Assembly: GCF_002368415.1 (NCBI RefSeq)
Contig: NZ_AP018290.1
Location: 1,367,470 to 1,431,469, forward strand
Length of the DNA: 64,000 nt
DNA from: Calothrix sp. NIES-4105
GTDB taxonomy: Bacteria > Cyanobacteriota > Cyanobacteriia > Cyanobacteriales > Nostocaceae
Reading direction: 5' to 3'
Positions 34,018-42,487 of the stretch are shown piece after piece. Position 1 is the first letter of the stretch; every line of letters begins with the position of its first letter. A program made the position numbers and the translations under genes. The notes below the pieces were generated by a model that searched no databases, was not told where the DNA came from, and saw only the letters and a list, made by a program, of their open reading frames with translations.

Positions 34018-34785
34018 CTACCAAGGTAGCTTATTTCCATCCCATGAGAAGAACTGACCACTGTCATTTTTTTCTAATTTTTCAATAACTTCAAACAGTT
34101 GACTTACTGTACGCTCAATGCTAAACAACTTCTCAGGTGGAACGTTTGCTTGGAAGGGACGTGACAAACGAGTGTCTGTTGTACCTGGATGCAATGTAAC
34201 TACTATATTCTTAGGACAAGAGCGCGCGTATTCGAGCGATACGTTTCGCATAAACATGTTGAGTGCTGTTTTCGACGCGCGATAACCATACCATCCACCA
34301 AGATTATTATCGCCAATACTGCCGACTTTAGCGGAAATACTTGCAAATACACTCGCCTCTTGATGTTTGAATAACGGTACGAGATGTTTCGCTAAAAGTA
34401 CACCCCCAATACTATTGACTTGAAAATAACGTGTCAGATTTTCTAGATTTAAATGTTTTAAGCTTTTCTCAGGCTGAAAGTCTCCATCATGAAGTACCCC
34501 TACACAGTTTACTACCAAGTGCAATGTCTTGACTTCGCTTTTAATTTGCTCTAATGCTTCGGTTATTTGAGTTTCGTTGGTAACATCTATGACTAAGCAG
34601 ATTAAGCGTGTAGGGTGATTTTTTGCGAGTGTTAGTAACTCGGTAGCATCTGGGTTACGATATGTTGCGTAAACCTTGTTAATTCTACTATCATCAAGCA
34701 ATTTTTTCACAAAACCTAAGCCAATTCCTTGACTTGCTCCTACGATTAATGCGTTTGCTGAATTGATTTGATTTAGAAATGACAT
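34018..34785 (-). CDS. Short-chain dehydrogenase/reductase (C-factor/sniffer-like)
   Basis: 255 residues of the classical SDR fold: ALIVGASQGIGLGFVKKLL (NAD(P) binding GxxxGxG), LVIDVTNETQ, VVNCVGVLH, and the catalytic YGYRASKTALNMFMRNVSLE with tyrosine and lysine. The subgroup includes CsgA and sniffer-type carbonyl reductases. The substrate is unknown. It is divergent from the lipase-like gene; the two share about a 30-base start region. Confidence 0.9.
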   Translation of the reverse strand: MSFLNQINSANALIVGASQGIGLGFVKKLLDDSRINKVYATYRNPDATELLTLAKNHPTRLICLVIDVTNETQITEALEQIKSEVKTLHLVVNCVGVLHDGDFQPEKSLKHLNLENLTRYFQVNSIGGVLLAKHLVPLFKHQEASVFASISAKVGSIGDNNLGGWYGYRASKTALNMFMRNVSLEYARSCPKNIVVTLHPGTTDTRLSRPFQANVPPEKLFSIERTVSQLFEVIEKLEKNDSGQFFSWDGNKLPW

Positions 34786-34817
34786 TAGTATTATGTAGTT
34801 ATTGTGTAGCTAAAAAG

Positions 34818-35660
34818 ATGATTCGTAACCACGAAGGGTTAATCAAAAGTACGGATGGTACAGAATTATACTACCAATCTTGGCATCCAGAGAATGAGGT
34901 GCGAGGAATAGTCGCTATAGTTCATGGTTTGGGAGGACATAGTGGAACTTACTCAAATATAGTTCAGCATTTGATACCTAATAATTATGCTATATACGGA
35001 ATTGATTTGCGAGGAAATGGAAAATCACCAGGACAACGCGCGTATATAAATTCTTGGAATGAGTATCGTGAAGATGTGGGAAGTTTCCTTAAGTTTATCG
35101 CTTCATCAAATGCTGGGACTGGGTTATTTCTGTTTGGTCACAGTTTAGGAGGGTTAATAGTTTTAGATTATGTTTTGCGGTCTGACCAAGAAAAACCTGC
35201 TCTTAACGGTTTAATAGCTTTCACTCCCGCTTTAGGTGATTCTGGTGTTTCACCAATTAAAATTATTATCGGTCAAATTCTCTCAAAAGTATATCCTCGT
35301 TTTTCGATGAACACGGGTATTGACAGGAAGTTAGCAGCTCGTGATGAAAAGGTAATTACACTTCATATCGAAGATAAATTAAGACATACTGTTGGAACCG
35401 CGCGTTTATCAACAGAGTTTTCGAGTACACTTGCTTGGGTACAAGCACATGCGAGTCAACTTAATATACCATTTTTAATGATGCTCGCAGGCGCCGATAA
35501 GGTGACATTACCCGAAGGTAGTCGTAACTTCTTTGAAAAAATTACCTTTACAGACAAAGAACTGCGAGAATATCCTGAAAGCTATCATGAGCTTCATGAT
35601 GACTACGGTTATCAAGAGGTATTGTCTGATTTACAAAATTGGTTAGAACGTCATTTATAA
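34818..35660 (+). CDS. Alpha/beta hydrolase (monoacylglycerol lipase/lysophospholipase type)
   Basis: About 280 residues from ATG 34818; an ATG at 34779 in the same frame would overlap the divergent dehydrogenase start. The motif VHGLGGHSGTYSNI, the nucleophile elbow LFGHSLGG, the acid in MMLAGADKVTLPEG and the histidine in YPESYHELHDD are those of Hydrolase_4 lipases. It probably cleaves acyl chains from glycerolipids. The gene is followed after eight bases by the YgfZ-like gene, so they are likely co-transcribed. Confidence 0.92.
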   Translation: MIRNHEGLIKSTDGTELYYQSWHPENEVRGIVAIVHGLGGHSGTYSNIVQHLIPNNYAIYGIDLRGNGKSPGQRAYINSWNEYREDVGSFLKFIASSNAGTGLFLFGHSLGGLIVLDYVLRSDQEKPALNGLIAFTPALGDSGVSPIKIIIGQILSKVYPRFSMNTGIDRKLAARDEKVITLHIEDKLRHTVGTARLSTEFSSTLAWVQAHASQLNIPFLMMLAGADKVTLPEGSRNFFEKITFTDKELREYPESYHELHDDYGYQEVLSDLQNWLERHL

Positions 35661-35667
35661 TAAACAC

Positions 35668-36666
35668 ATGTCATTATCAAAATCAAACATCAATCAAGAC
35701 GCGCGAGCAATAAAAGCTGTTACCGATACAGTTGCAATATGTGACCGTAGTCAATGGGGACGTATCAAAGTATCAGGTAATGATCGTTTGCGTTTTCTCC
35801 ACAACCAAAGCACGAATGACTTCCAGTCTCTTAAACCGGGTCAAGGTTGTGATACAGTTTTTGTTACATCTACAGCTAGAACAATTGATTTAGCTACAGC
35901 GTACATAGAAGACTCGGCAGTACTATTAATGGTATCACCTAACCGTCGCGAGTTCTTAATGCAGTGGTTAGATAAATATATTTTCTTTGCTGATAAAGTT
36001 GAATTGAGTGATATTACAGAAGAAACTGCCGCTTTTAGTTTAATTGGGCCTCAAAGTCATGCAATTATTCAAGAATTAGGAGTTAATCTAAATCAAACTT
36101 ATGGCAGTAATCAATTATGTAATATACTTTCGGTAGAAACTCGTATTGCAGTTGGTAGCGGTTTAGGGTTATCAGGTTACACGATAATTTTGCCAATTGC
36201 TCATCAAGAAACAATTTGGAATCAACTTGTTAAAATGGGCGCCATCGAGATGAGTGAAAATGCTTGGGAAACACTACGAATTATTCAAGGTCGTCCAGTT
36301 CCAGAAAAAGAATTAACCGAAGATTATAACCCCCTCGAAGTTGGATTATGGCAAACAATATCTTTTAATAAAGGTTGCTATATCGGACAAGAAACCATCG
36401 CACGGTTAAATACGTATAAAGGTGTTAAAACCTACTTATGGGGGATTAAATTAAATAACTACGTAGAACCTGGAAGTCAGATATTTATAGAAGAAGAAAA
36501 AGTTGGCGCCTTAACTAGCATTACAGAAACCACTGAAGGATATCATGGACTTGGTTATATTCGTAGCAAAGCAGGTGGGATTGGAACGAAAGTAAAAATT
36601 GCTAATAGCGAAGGTGAAATTATAGAAATACCATTCGTCTCACATAAATATCCAGACCCAGATTAG
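35668..36666 (+). CDS. YgfZ/GcvT-domain folate-binding protein
   Basis: 332 residues. The GcvT-like N-terminal region (WGRIKVSGNDRLRFLHNQST, NDFQ) and the signature FNKGCYIGQETIARLNTYKG carrying the conserved KGCYxGQE with cysteine identify YgfZ/IBA57 family proteins, which use folate to support iron-sulfur cluster assembly or repair. It starts eight bases after the lipase-like gene with ATG. No other Fe-S genes are adjacent. Confidence 0.92.
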   Translation: MSLSKSNINQDARAIKAVTDTVAICDRSQWGRIKVSGNDRLRFLHNQSTNDFQSLKPGQGCDTVFVTSTARTIDLATAYIEDSAVLLMVSPNRREFLMQWLDKYIFFADKVELSDITEETAAFSLIGPQSHAIIQELGVNLNQTYGSNQLCNILSVETRIAVGSGLGLSGYTIILPIAHQETIWNQLVKMGAIEMSENAWETLRIIQGRPVPEKELTEDYNPLEVGLWQTISFNKGCYIGQETIARLNTYKGVKTYLWGIKLNNYVEPGSQIFIEEEKVGALTSITETTEGYHGLGYIRSKAGGIGTKVKIANSEGEIIEIPFVSHKYPDPD

Positions 36667-37113
36667 ATGTAGTATCGGCAGAGAAATACCTATAAAATCG
36701 CCATCGTTTTCAACGAAAATATCTATGATTATCATAGATTAACCTCCGATGGCAAACTCATTTTAATTGCAGTAATCATTATTGCAATTTCGGTTATTTT
36801 TAATGAATTATTCGCTTTTTTAGACTTATTTGTAAAACTTATATAGTCCTTAAGATAGATGACTGTGATTAATTGATAACCATAACATAAGCAAGAATGA
36901 AAATGTCTAAAACCACAAAGTTGTACATTAACTGGAGGTGAGGTTTAGACGGTTCGGTGTTAGCCTTAACTACGTTTGTTTACAGACCAACCGTAATGGT
37001 TAGTGTCATTCTGGTGTTTAGTTAAAGGGTAAAAGTTGATCTACTACTTGCTCTAAAACCGCATCTGATGAATCATTTTTTATAGGCTTTGAAAAGCTGA
37101 ACCAACAAAACTT
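36667..37113. other. Intergenic region with a small perfect hairpin, no gene seen
   Basis: About 450 bases. ATCTATGATTATCATAGAT (36721-36739) is a perfect hairpin with a three-base loop. A few short frames exist but none resembles a protein. It may contain a terminator for ygfZ and the promoter of the glycosyltransferase. Confidence 0.45.
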
Positions 37114-38214
37114 ATGAAAATCGCACAAATTGCTCCCTTATGGGAAACAGTTCCTCCTCCAACCTATGGTGGTATTGAACTGGTAGTAAGTCGCGTATCT
37201 GACGAGTTAGTTCGTCGAGGCCATGAAGTAACTTTATTTGCCTCTGGTGACTCACAAACGTTAGCTAAGTTAGAAGGAGTTAGCCCTCGTGCTTTACGAT
37301 TAGACCCCGATATTAAGGAACATATTATTTACGAAGTATTGGCGCCAGGTCAGGTATATCAAAGAGCAGCAGACTTCGATATCATTCATTCACACGTTGG
37401 AGTTTGGTCATTAGCACTAGCAAACATGGTATCAACGCCAACAGTTCACACACTGCATGGAAGCTTCACGAAAGACAGTGCAAAAGTATTTAGCGAATAT
37501 AGGTCACAATCATACGTCAGCATCAGTAATGCCCAGCGACAAGCAGATTTAAACTATGCAGGCACAGTATATAACGGTATCATTGTTGAGGAATATCCGT
37601 TTATAGAAAAGCCACAAGACCCTCCTTACTTGGCATTTTTGGGACGCTTCTCCCCAGAAAAAGGACCACAACATGCGATAGCGATAGCGAAGAAGACGGG
37701 AATGAAGTTAAAGATGGCAGGGAAGGTAGATATTGTAGATAAGAAGTTCTACGAAAGAGAAATTGAACCTTTAATTGATGGTAAACAAATCGAGTTTTTA
37801 GGTGAAGTTAATCACGCGCAGAAATCGGAACTATTAGGTAATGCAGCAGCAACAGTGTTTGCAATTACTTGGAGAGAACCATTCGGGTTAGTTATGATTG
37901 AATCAATGGCTTGCGGTACACCCGTAATTGGTATGAACATGGGTTCTGTGCCAGAAGTCGTTGCTCACGGAGTTAGCGGTATGGTTTGCGATACATATGA
38001 AGAGATGGCGTCTGTAATGCCTCAAGTGTTAGAACTTGACCGTCGTAAATGTCGCGAACACGTCCAAAACAACTTTAGCGTTACCCAAATGGTAGATGGG
38101 TACGAAGCTATTTACGAGAAAATAGTTAGAGAGCGTACTGAAACCAGATGGTATATGCAGGCAATAAGAGCATCCTTAGAGTCTATCACTGGCTTAGGTT
38201 CTAAGCGATTTTAG
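37114..38214 (+). CDS. Glycosyltransferase family 4
   Basis: 366 residues of the GT-B fold: MKIAQIAPLWETVPPPTYGG with the IELVVS donor-side start, PTVHTLHG, YLAFLGRFSPEKGPQHAIAI, and the C-terminal EPFGLVMIESMACGTPVIGM with the EX7E motif. This subgroup resembles the GT4 enzymes with an N-terminal PPxxYGG that are widespread in cyanobacteria; acceptor unknown. Solitary, with its own upstream region of about 450 bases. Confidence 0.9.
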   Translation: MKIAQIAPLWETVPPPTYGGIELVVSRVSDELVRRGHEVTLFASGDSQTLAKLEGVSPRALRLDPDIKEHIIYEVLAPGQVYQRAADFDIIHSHVGVWSLALANMVSTPTVHTLHGSFTKDSAKVFSEYRSQSYVSISNAQRQADLNYAGTVYNGIIVEEYPFIEKPQDPPYLAFLGRFSPEKGPQHAIAIAKKTGMKLKMAGKVDIVDKKFYEREIEPLIDGKQIEFLGEVNHAQKSELLGNAAATVFAITWREPFGLVMIESMACGTPVIGMNMGSVPEVVAHGVSGMVCDTYEEMASVMPQVLELDRRKCREHVQNNFSVTQMVDGYEAIYEKIVRERTETRWYMQAIRASLESITGLGSKRF

Positions 38215-38371
38215 ATTTGGGATTTTAGATTTAAAAAATCTAGAATTCCAAATATTCACCTCCGTTCACTTCCCCGTTGTATTCTCTCCCGCACAAAGTA
38301 GTTAACAACACTCATACGAACAAAGATATAAGTGCTTTTTTACATTACATAATGTGAAAAAGCATTTTTCA

Positions 38372-39160
38372 TCATCGTATATTTTGTTGGTGTAGAAGCG
38401 CATCCATCCAAGCTGCATCGCTCTTACTTAACTGTGGCACAGGTTCTTGATTATAATCCACCACTAAATCATAACCGTATACATCGTAAACATTATTTAA
38501 TAAAGACTGTAAATCTAAAACAGGTTCAGTATCTCCCGCGCGCAAAGGCAGAGAGAAATCCGGGATTACATCTGGTAAATTAAAAGCATATAAATCAGCA
38601 TTGGGACGATTATTGCCACGACAAACTAGAATTCTATAATACGAATGAGTATTATTATCAATTATAGGCATTGGGTTGCCTTTGCGTAATAAGTCAATTT
38701 CAACTAAGTTAGTGCGACTCGCTAAAACCTGCGCGCGTTTATCTTCATACATTTCTCGCCCTTTACCAATACGTTTATTACTTGGTGAAAGAATTTCAAT
38801 AGTAGTAATTAAAGCTTCCGTTCCAACCTCTCTAACTTCCAAATATCCTTCTTTTATTGCTACAGGCATAGGAATTTTTACTTTTAAAGGTTGGGAGGTA
38901 GGTGTAGCAACAGCTACATTTAACATGTTAGACTTTGAATCTGAAGCTTGACGACTCTTGACTGTTACATCAGGGATACCCACAACCAATGAGCTATCAT
39001 CTGTAATTTCATACATTCTCACTTCAACAGCGACACGGTATTTAGGGCGTAATTGAGGCGATAAAAACCTAGCTATTTCGCTGATTAAATAATGATGTAC
39101 ACCTGGAAACAACTCCGGATGCTCTAAATAAGGATTCATTCCTGGAAAAGGTGAAGGCAT
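38372..39160 (-). CDS. DUF4058 family protein
   Basis: 262 residues opening MPSPFPGMNPYLEHPELFPG then VHHYLISEIARFLSPQLRP, the hallmark of the DUF4058 family that is abundant in cyanobacteria and planctomycetes. Further conserved blocks are AEVRMYEI-like VEVRMYEI, TTIEILSPSNKR (nuclease-like E..SPSNK) and VEIDLLRKG. The ExxSPxNK and E-x-DLLR residues recall a PD-(D/E)XK core, but the function is not known. Complete, ATG start. Confidence 0.9.
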   Translation of the reverse strand: MPSPFPGMNPYLEHPELFPGVHHYLISEIARFLSPQLRPKYRVAVEVRMYEITDDSSLVVGIPDVTVKSRQASDSKSNMLNVAVATPTSQPLKVKIPMPVAIKEGYLEVREVGTEALITTIEILSPSNKRIGKGREMYEDKRAQVLASRTNLVEIDLLRKGNPMPIIDNNTHSYYRILVCRGNNRPNADLYAFNLPDVIPDFSLPLRAGDTEPVLDLQSLLNNVYDVYGYDLVVDYNQEPVPQLSKSDAAWMDALLHQQNIR

Positions 39161-39340
39161 ATAAGGTACCCGAACTACCTGCTTTTTATCTTAATCGTTT
39201 ATAACGAGCAATGTAGTGCGCTTTAGAAAGCCTGTTTCGTTTTGCAGCAGCAACCGTGGTGACATATATAGACAATTGGGCACCTGTAATTTCCAAATAC
39301 TTTAGATTATAAACAGGCGCCGCATGTAACTGTGTAGGTG

Positions 39341-40126
39341 CTATCGCCGCGAATAATCATCCGCATCGACGGACAATTTATGTGGCGCCTCACCTGCAAC
39401 TTGTGCGCCAGATTCTCCTAAAACCTTTGAATAAAATAGACCTGCCAATATCGCACCTAAAATCGGAGCTACCCAAAACAGCCATACTTGTTTAAACAGT
39501 TCTACACCAGCAAAAATTGCTGGACCAGTACTACGAGCAGGATTAACAGATGTATTCGTTATGGGTATGCTGATCAAATGAATGAGTGTCAGTGCCAAAC
39601 CAATAGCAATTGGCGCGAAGCCCTTTGGCGCACGACCATCTGTTGCACCTAAAATCACAATCAAAAAAATGAAGGTAAGTATAGCTTCTGTAATGAAACT
39701 AGCAGCCAGTGAATAGCCCCCTGGAGAATGAACTCCAAAACCATTCGTCGCTAATGGATTGGAGCCAGAAAGCGTAAATTCTGGTTTGCCAGCAGCAATT
39801 AAATAAACTAAACCTGCAGCGACGATTGCTCCTAATACCTGAGCAATAATATATGGAAGCAATTCTGAAGCTGGAAAACGCTTTCCTGACCAAAGACCAA
39901 ATGATACCGCTGGGTTAAAATGCGCGCCAGAAATATGACCAACTGCATAGGCCATAATTAGCACTGTTAGCCCGAAAGCCAGAGATACACCTACAAAGCC
40001 AATTCCTAATTGATTGGAAGAAGCATTTGGAAATGCTGCTGCAAAAACAGCACTTCCACATCCACCAAAAACTAGAACAAGAGTACCTACAAATTCTGCA
40101 ATACATCGTGTAAAAATTGATACCAT
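39341..40126 (-). CDS. aqpZ: Aquaporin Z-type water channel
   Basis: 261 residues, six membrane helices, and the two NPA boxes HFNPAVSFG and [30 protein letters not shown] at the start is typical of AqpZ. The arginine after the second NPA (NPAR) and the surrounding residues favour water-selective aquaporin over glycerol facilitator. It supports osmotic adaptation. The C-terminal tail ([18 protein letters not shown]) is slightly longer than usual. Confidence 0.94.
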   Translation of the reverse strand: MVSIFTRCIAEFVGTLVLVFGGCGSAVFAAAFPNASSNQLGIGFVGVSLAFGLTVLIMAYAVGHISGAHFNPAVSFGLWSGKRFPASELLPYIIAQVLGAIVAAGLVYLIAAGKPEFTLSGSNPLATNGFGVHSPGGYSLAASFITEAILTFIFLIVILGATDGRAPKGFAPIAIGLALTLIHLISIPITNTSVNPARSTGPAIFAGVELFKQVWLFWVAPILGAILAGLFYSKVLGESGAQVAGEAPHKLSVDADDYSRR

Positions 40127-40580
40127 AAATATTCCCTGATTAATTGAATGAACCTACCATTCGTAATGTGGGGATATTCGGGACAATATAAGTAGAATAT
40201 CTATGATATTGTGCCGAGATATCTGTAAGTGCATATTATCCTAAATATGGTACTGCTGTTAAAGTAATTCGCGTTGGCAAGTTTGATGCCAACACAACTA
40301 AATTAGTTGCAGAACTGGGATCAAATCATCATAGTAGTTATTGAGTACTATTTGTATCAAATATTGTAAATTATTGTGTATGTTGAGGCGCCTGGGATTG
40401 TAAATTTATGAAATGGTACGTTTCAGGATTAATGTATGAATTTGCGGAACTATTTAGGAGTACAGGTGTCTTTGGCTTAAGAATTGCTACGCTACGGAGT
40501 ATGTAATTTCTTCCGGATATAGGAGGTAAATACAGAAAATTGGTGCTAGTAACCTCACTCACACATAAGATTGTTTTTGC
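40127..40580. other. Intergenic region with an AMIN-domain gene fragment
   Basis: About 450 bases between aqpZ and the AMIN/serine hydrolase gene. A segment at 40243-40320 duplicates part of the downstream gene (see separate feature). The remainder shows no gene. Confidence 0.5.
40243..40320 (+). pseudogene. Partial duplicate of the AMIN domain of the downstream gene
   Basis: The stretch encodes KYGTAVKVIRVGKFDANTTK then LVAEL, nearly identical to TYGAAVKEIRVGKFDANTTR then LVVEL at residues 76-99 of the protein at 40581. About 78 bases match at roughly 85-90 % by eye. No start or other domain is present, so it is a remnant of a tandem duplication about 560 bases upstream of its source. Confidence 0.8.
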
Positions 40581-41855
40581 ATGAAGTTAAGATATTTCTT
40601 ACTTGCTAGCGCGAGTATTGCAATGCTGTGCGCTCCAGTTAATGCTGCTCGTTTAGAATCTTGGTACTTTGACCAAGCGCAAAATAAACTTAACATTACT
40701 ACAGAGTCTGGTGTTCAACCAAGAGCTTTTTTAATCAATAATCCAACACGGTTAGTTATTGACCTTCCTGGTACTGAGTTGGAAGGAAATACACTCCGTC
40801 AAACTTATGGTGCTGCTGTTAAAGAAATTCGCGTTGGCAAGTTTGATGCTAACACAACTAGATTGGTTGTGGAACTGGCGCCCGGATATACAGTACAACC
40901 AGGTAAAGTATTGATTCAAGGTGATACATCATCGCACTGGATTATCAATTTCTCTTCAATAGAACGCATTGCAAGCGGTGGTTTAGAGTCGGGTGAAGTT
41001 AAAACACCAGTGCAAGTAGGTGGTATTTCACCATTTGCTGGAGTAGTTCCTTTGGGTAGTGAAATCACATCGTTAAGTTCACAAATCAAGTCTTTGATGT
41101 CGCGCTATCGCTCGCTCGACCCAGGAATGTTTTTTGTTGATTTAGAAACAGGAAATTATGTAGATTACAATGGTGAAAAAGCATTTTCGGCAGCGAGTAC
41201 AATTAAGTATCCTATATTAATTGCTTTATTCCAAGAAATTGATGCAGGTCGAATTAAGTTAAATGAAACATTAACGATGCGTCGTGACTTAATGACTGGT
41301 GGTTCTGGTACAATGCAATATCAGGCGGCAGGAACTAGATTCAGCTTGCTAGAAACTGCAACTAAAATGATTACTATCAGCGATAATACGGCTACTAACA
41401 TGATAATAGACCGTCTAGGCGGTAGAAATAAATTAAATCCACGTTTCCGCAGTTGGGGATTACAAAATACTGTAATTCGGAATTTGCTTGGTGACTTCAA
41501 AGGAACTAATATAACTAGTGCGAAAGATTTAGTTAGATTATCTGCTTTAGTTGCTAATAATCAATTATTGAGTAACTCTAGTCGCACCAGAGTATTAGAT
41601 ATTATGCGTCGTGTCAAAAACACTAGCTTGCTAGCATCTGGACTCGGAAGAGGCGCCACAATTGCTCATAAAACAGGTACACTGGGAGTCATTCTCGGAG
41701 ATGCAGGTATTATTCAAATGCCTAACGGTAAACGCTACCTAGCAGGTATCTTTGTGAGAAGACCTTTCGGTGACGCAAGAGGTACCTCATTTATTTCCCA
41801 AGTCTCCCGCACTGTATACGGTTATCTCAGTCAACCTAGAGTTGCTCAGAAATAA
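40581..41855 (+). CDS. Exported AMIN-domain serine hydrolase (class A beta-lactamase fold)
   Basis: 424 residues. A signal peptide (MKLRYFLLASASIAMLCAPV then NAA) is followed by an AMIN domain (about 25-125), which binds peptidoglycan, and a class A beta-lactamase-like domain (about 165-420) with S206-x-x-K209 (STIK), S267-D268-N269 (ISDNTA) and K364-T-G (HKTGT). An E166-like residue is not obvious, so it may be a DD-peptidase or wall-modifying enzyme rather than a true beta-lactamase. It probably acts in the periplasm on the wall. The upstream region holds a fragment of its own AMIN domain. Confidence 0.9.
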   Translation: MKLRYFLLASASIAMLCAPVNAARLESWYFDQAQNKLNITTESGVQPRAFLINNPTRLVIDLPGTELEGNTLRQTYGAAVKEIRVGKFDANTTRLVVELAPGYTVQPGKVLIQGDTSSHWIINFSSIERIASGGLESGEVKTPVQVGGISPFAGVVPLGSEITSLSSQIKSLMSRYRSLDPGMFFVDLETGNYVDYNGEKAFSAASTIKYPILIALFQEIDAGRIKLNETLTMRRDLMTGGSGTMQYQAAGTRFSLLETATKMITISDNTATNMIIDRLGGRNKLNPRFRSWGLQNTVIRNLLGDFKGTNITSAKDLVRLSALVANNQLLSNSSRTRVLDIMRRVKNTSLLASGLGRGATIAHKTGTLGVILGDAGIIQMPNGKRYLAGIFVRRPFGDARGTSFISQVSRTVYGYLSQPRVAQK

Positions 41856-42056
41856 ATTTCTCCTTTTATAGAGTAAAGAAAACGTTAAGGAAAGAGTATT
41901 TATTTTTTACTCCTTCCTTTTTGTCGTAAAAATATATGCGTTCTAAAATGAAGCAAAATGTATTAAAACGCTGTAAACATAAATCCTTGTAATCTTTTTT
42001 ACACTAGTTTTTCTGGGTGAGGATATATAATCACAAAGGAAAAAGTTGATTTTTCC

Positions 42057-42362
42057 ATGTGTCCATCATATATTTTATCTTCAACCCAGTCATATATGTA
42101 TAATTATTTAGAAAGTTCTCATGATGTTAGCAAAACGGCGCCTATTAATCGTAAATTTGAGTTCATACACAAATTAATAGCTTGTTTTTTGGTGATTGGG
42201 TGTGGTATTATACTCGGTTTACTTTTAGTCTTTTTGCCAGCTATATTGATAGTAAAATTAGCTAACCGACAATCAGATAAGGCAAAAATTAAAAAGACTT
42301 ATAATAGTTTAATCGAAAGATATTACAATAATACATTATTTCAAGTGCGATCACATCGTTAG
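42057..42362 (+). CDS. Small membrane protein (101 aa), hypothetical
   Basis: A 101-residue protein with one strong hydrophobic segment (LIACFLVIGCGIILGLLLVF then LPAILIVKLA), polar ends and no recognised family. It starts at ATG after a weak purine tract. An intrinsic terminator lies 45 bases past the stop, which supports a real transcript. Confidence 0.55.
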   Translation: MCPSYILSSTQSYMYNYLESSHDVSKTAPINRKFEFIHKLIACFLVIGCGIILGLLLVFLPAILIVKLANRQSDKAKIKKTYNSLIERYYNNTLFQVRSHR

Positions 42363-42401
42363 AGATGGTGCTTTTTGGGTTATATTAATTTAATCAAAAT
42401 A

Positions 42402-42436
42402 AAAAACCTGACTTTTTCAAGGAGTCGGGTTTTTGA
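42402..42436 (+). terminator. Rho-independent terminator
   Basis: AAAACCTGACT and AGTCGGGTTTTT form an 11-pair stem (one G-T pair) around TTTTTCAAGG, followed by T residues. It sits after the small membrane-protein gene and before the metallo-hydrolase gene. Confidence 0.85.
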
Positions 42437-42487
42437 CTATAAATCATAAGTTTTTGGTAGTCCAATTATATTGCTTTAAATATATTT

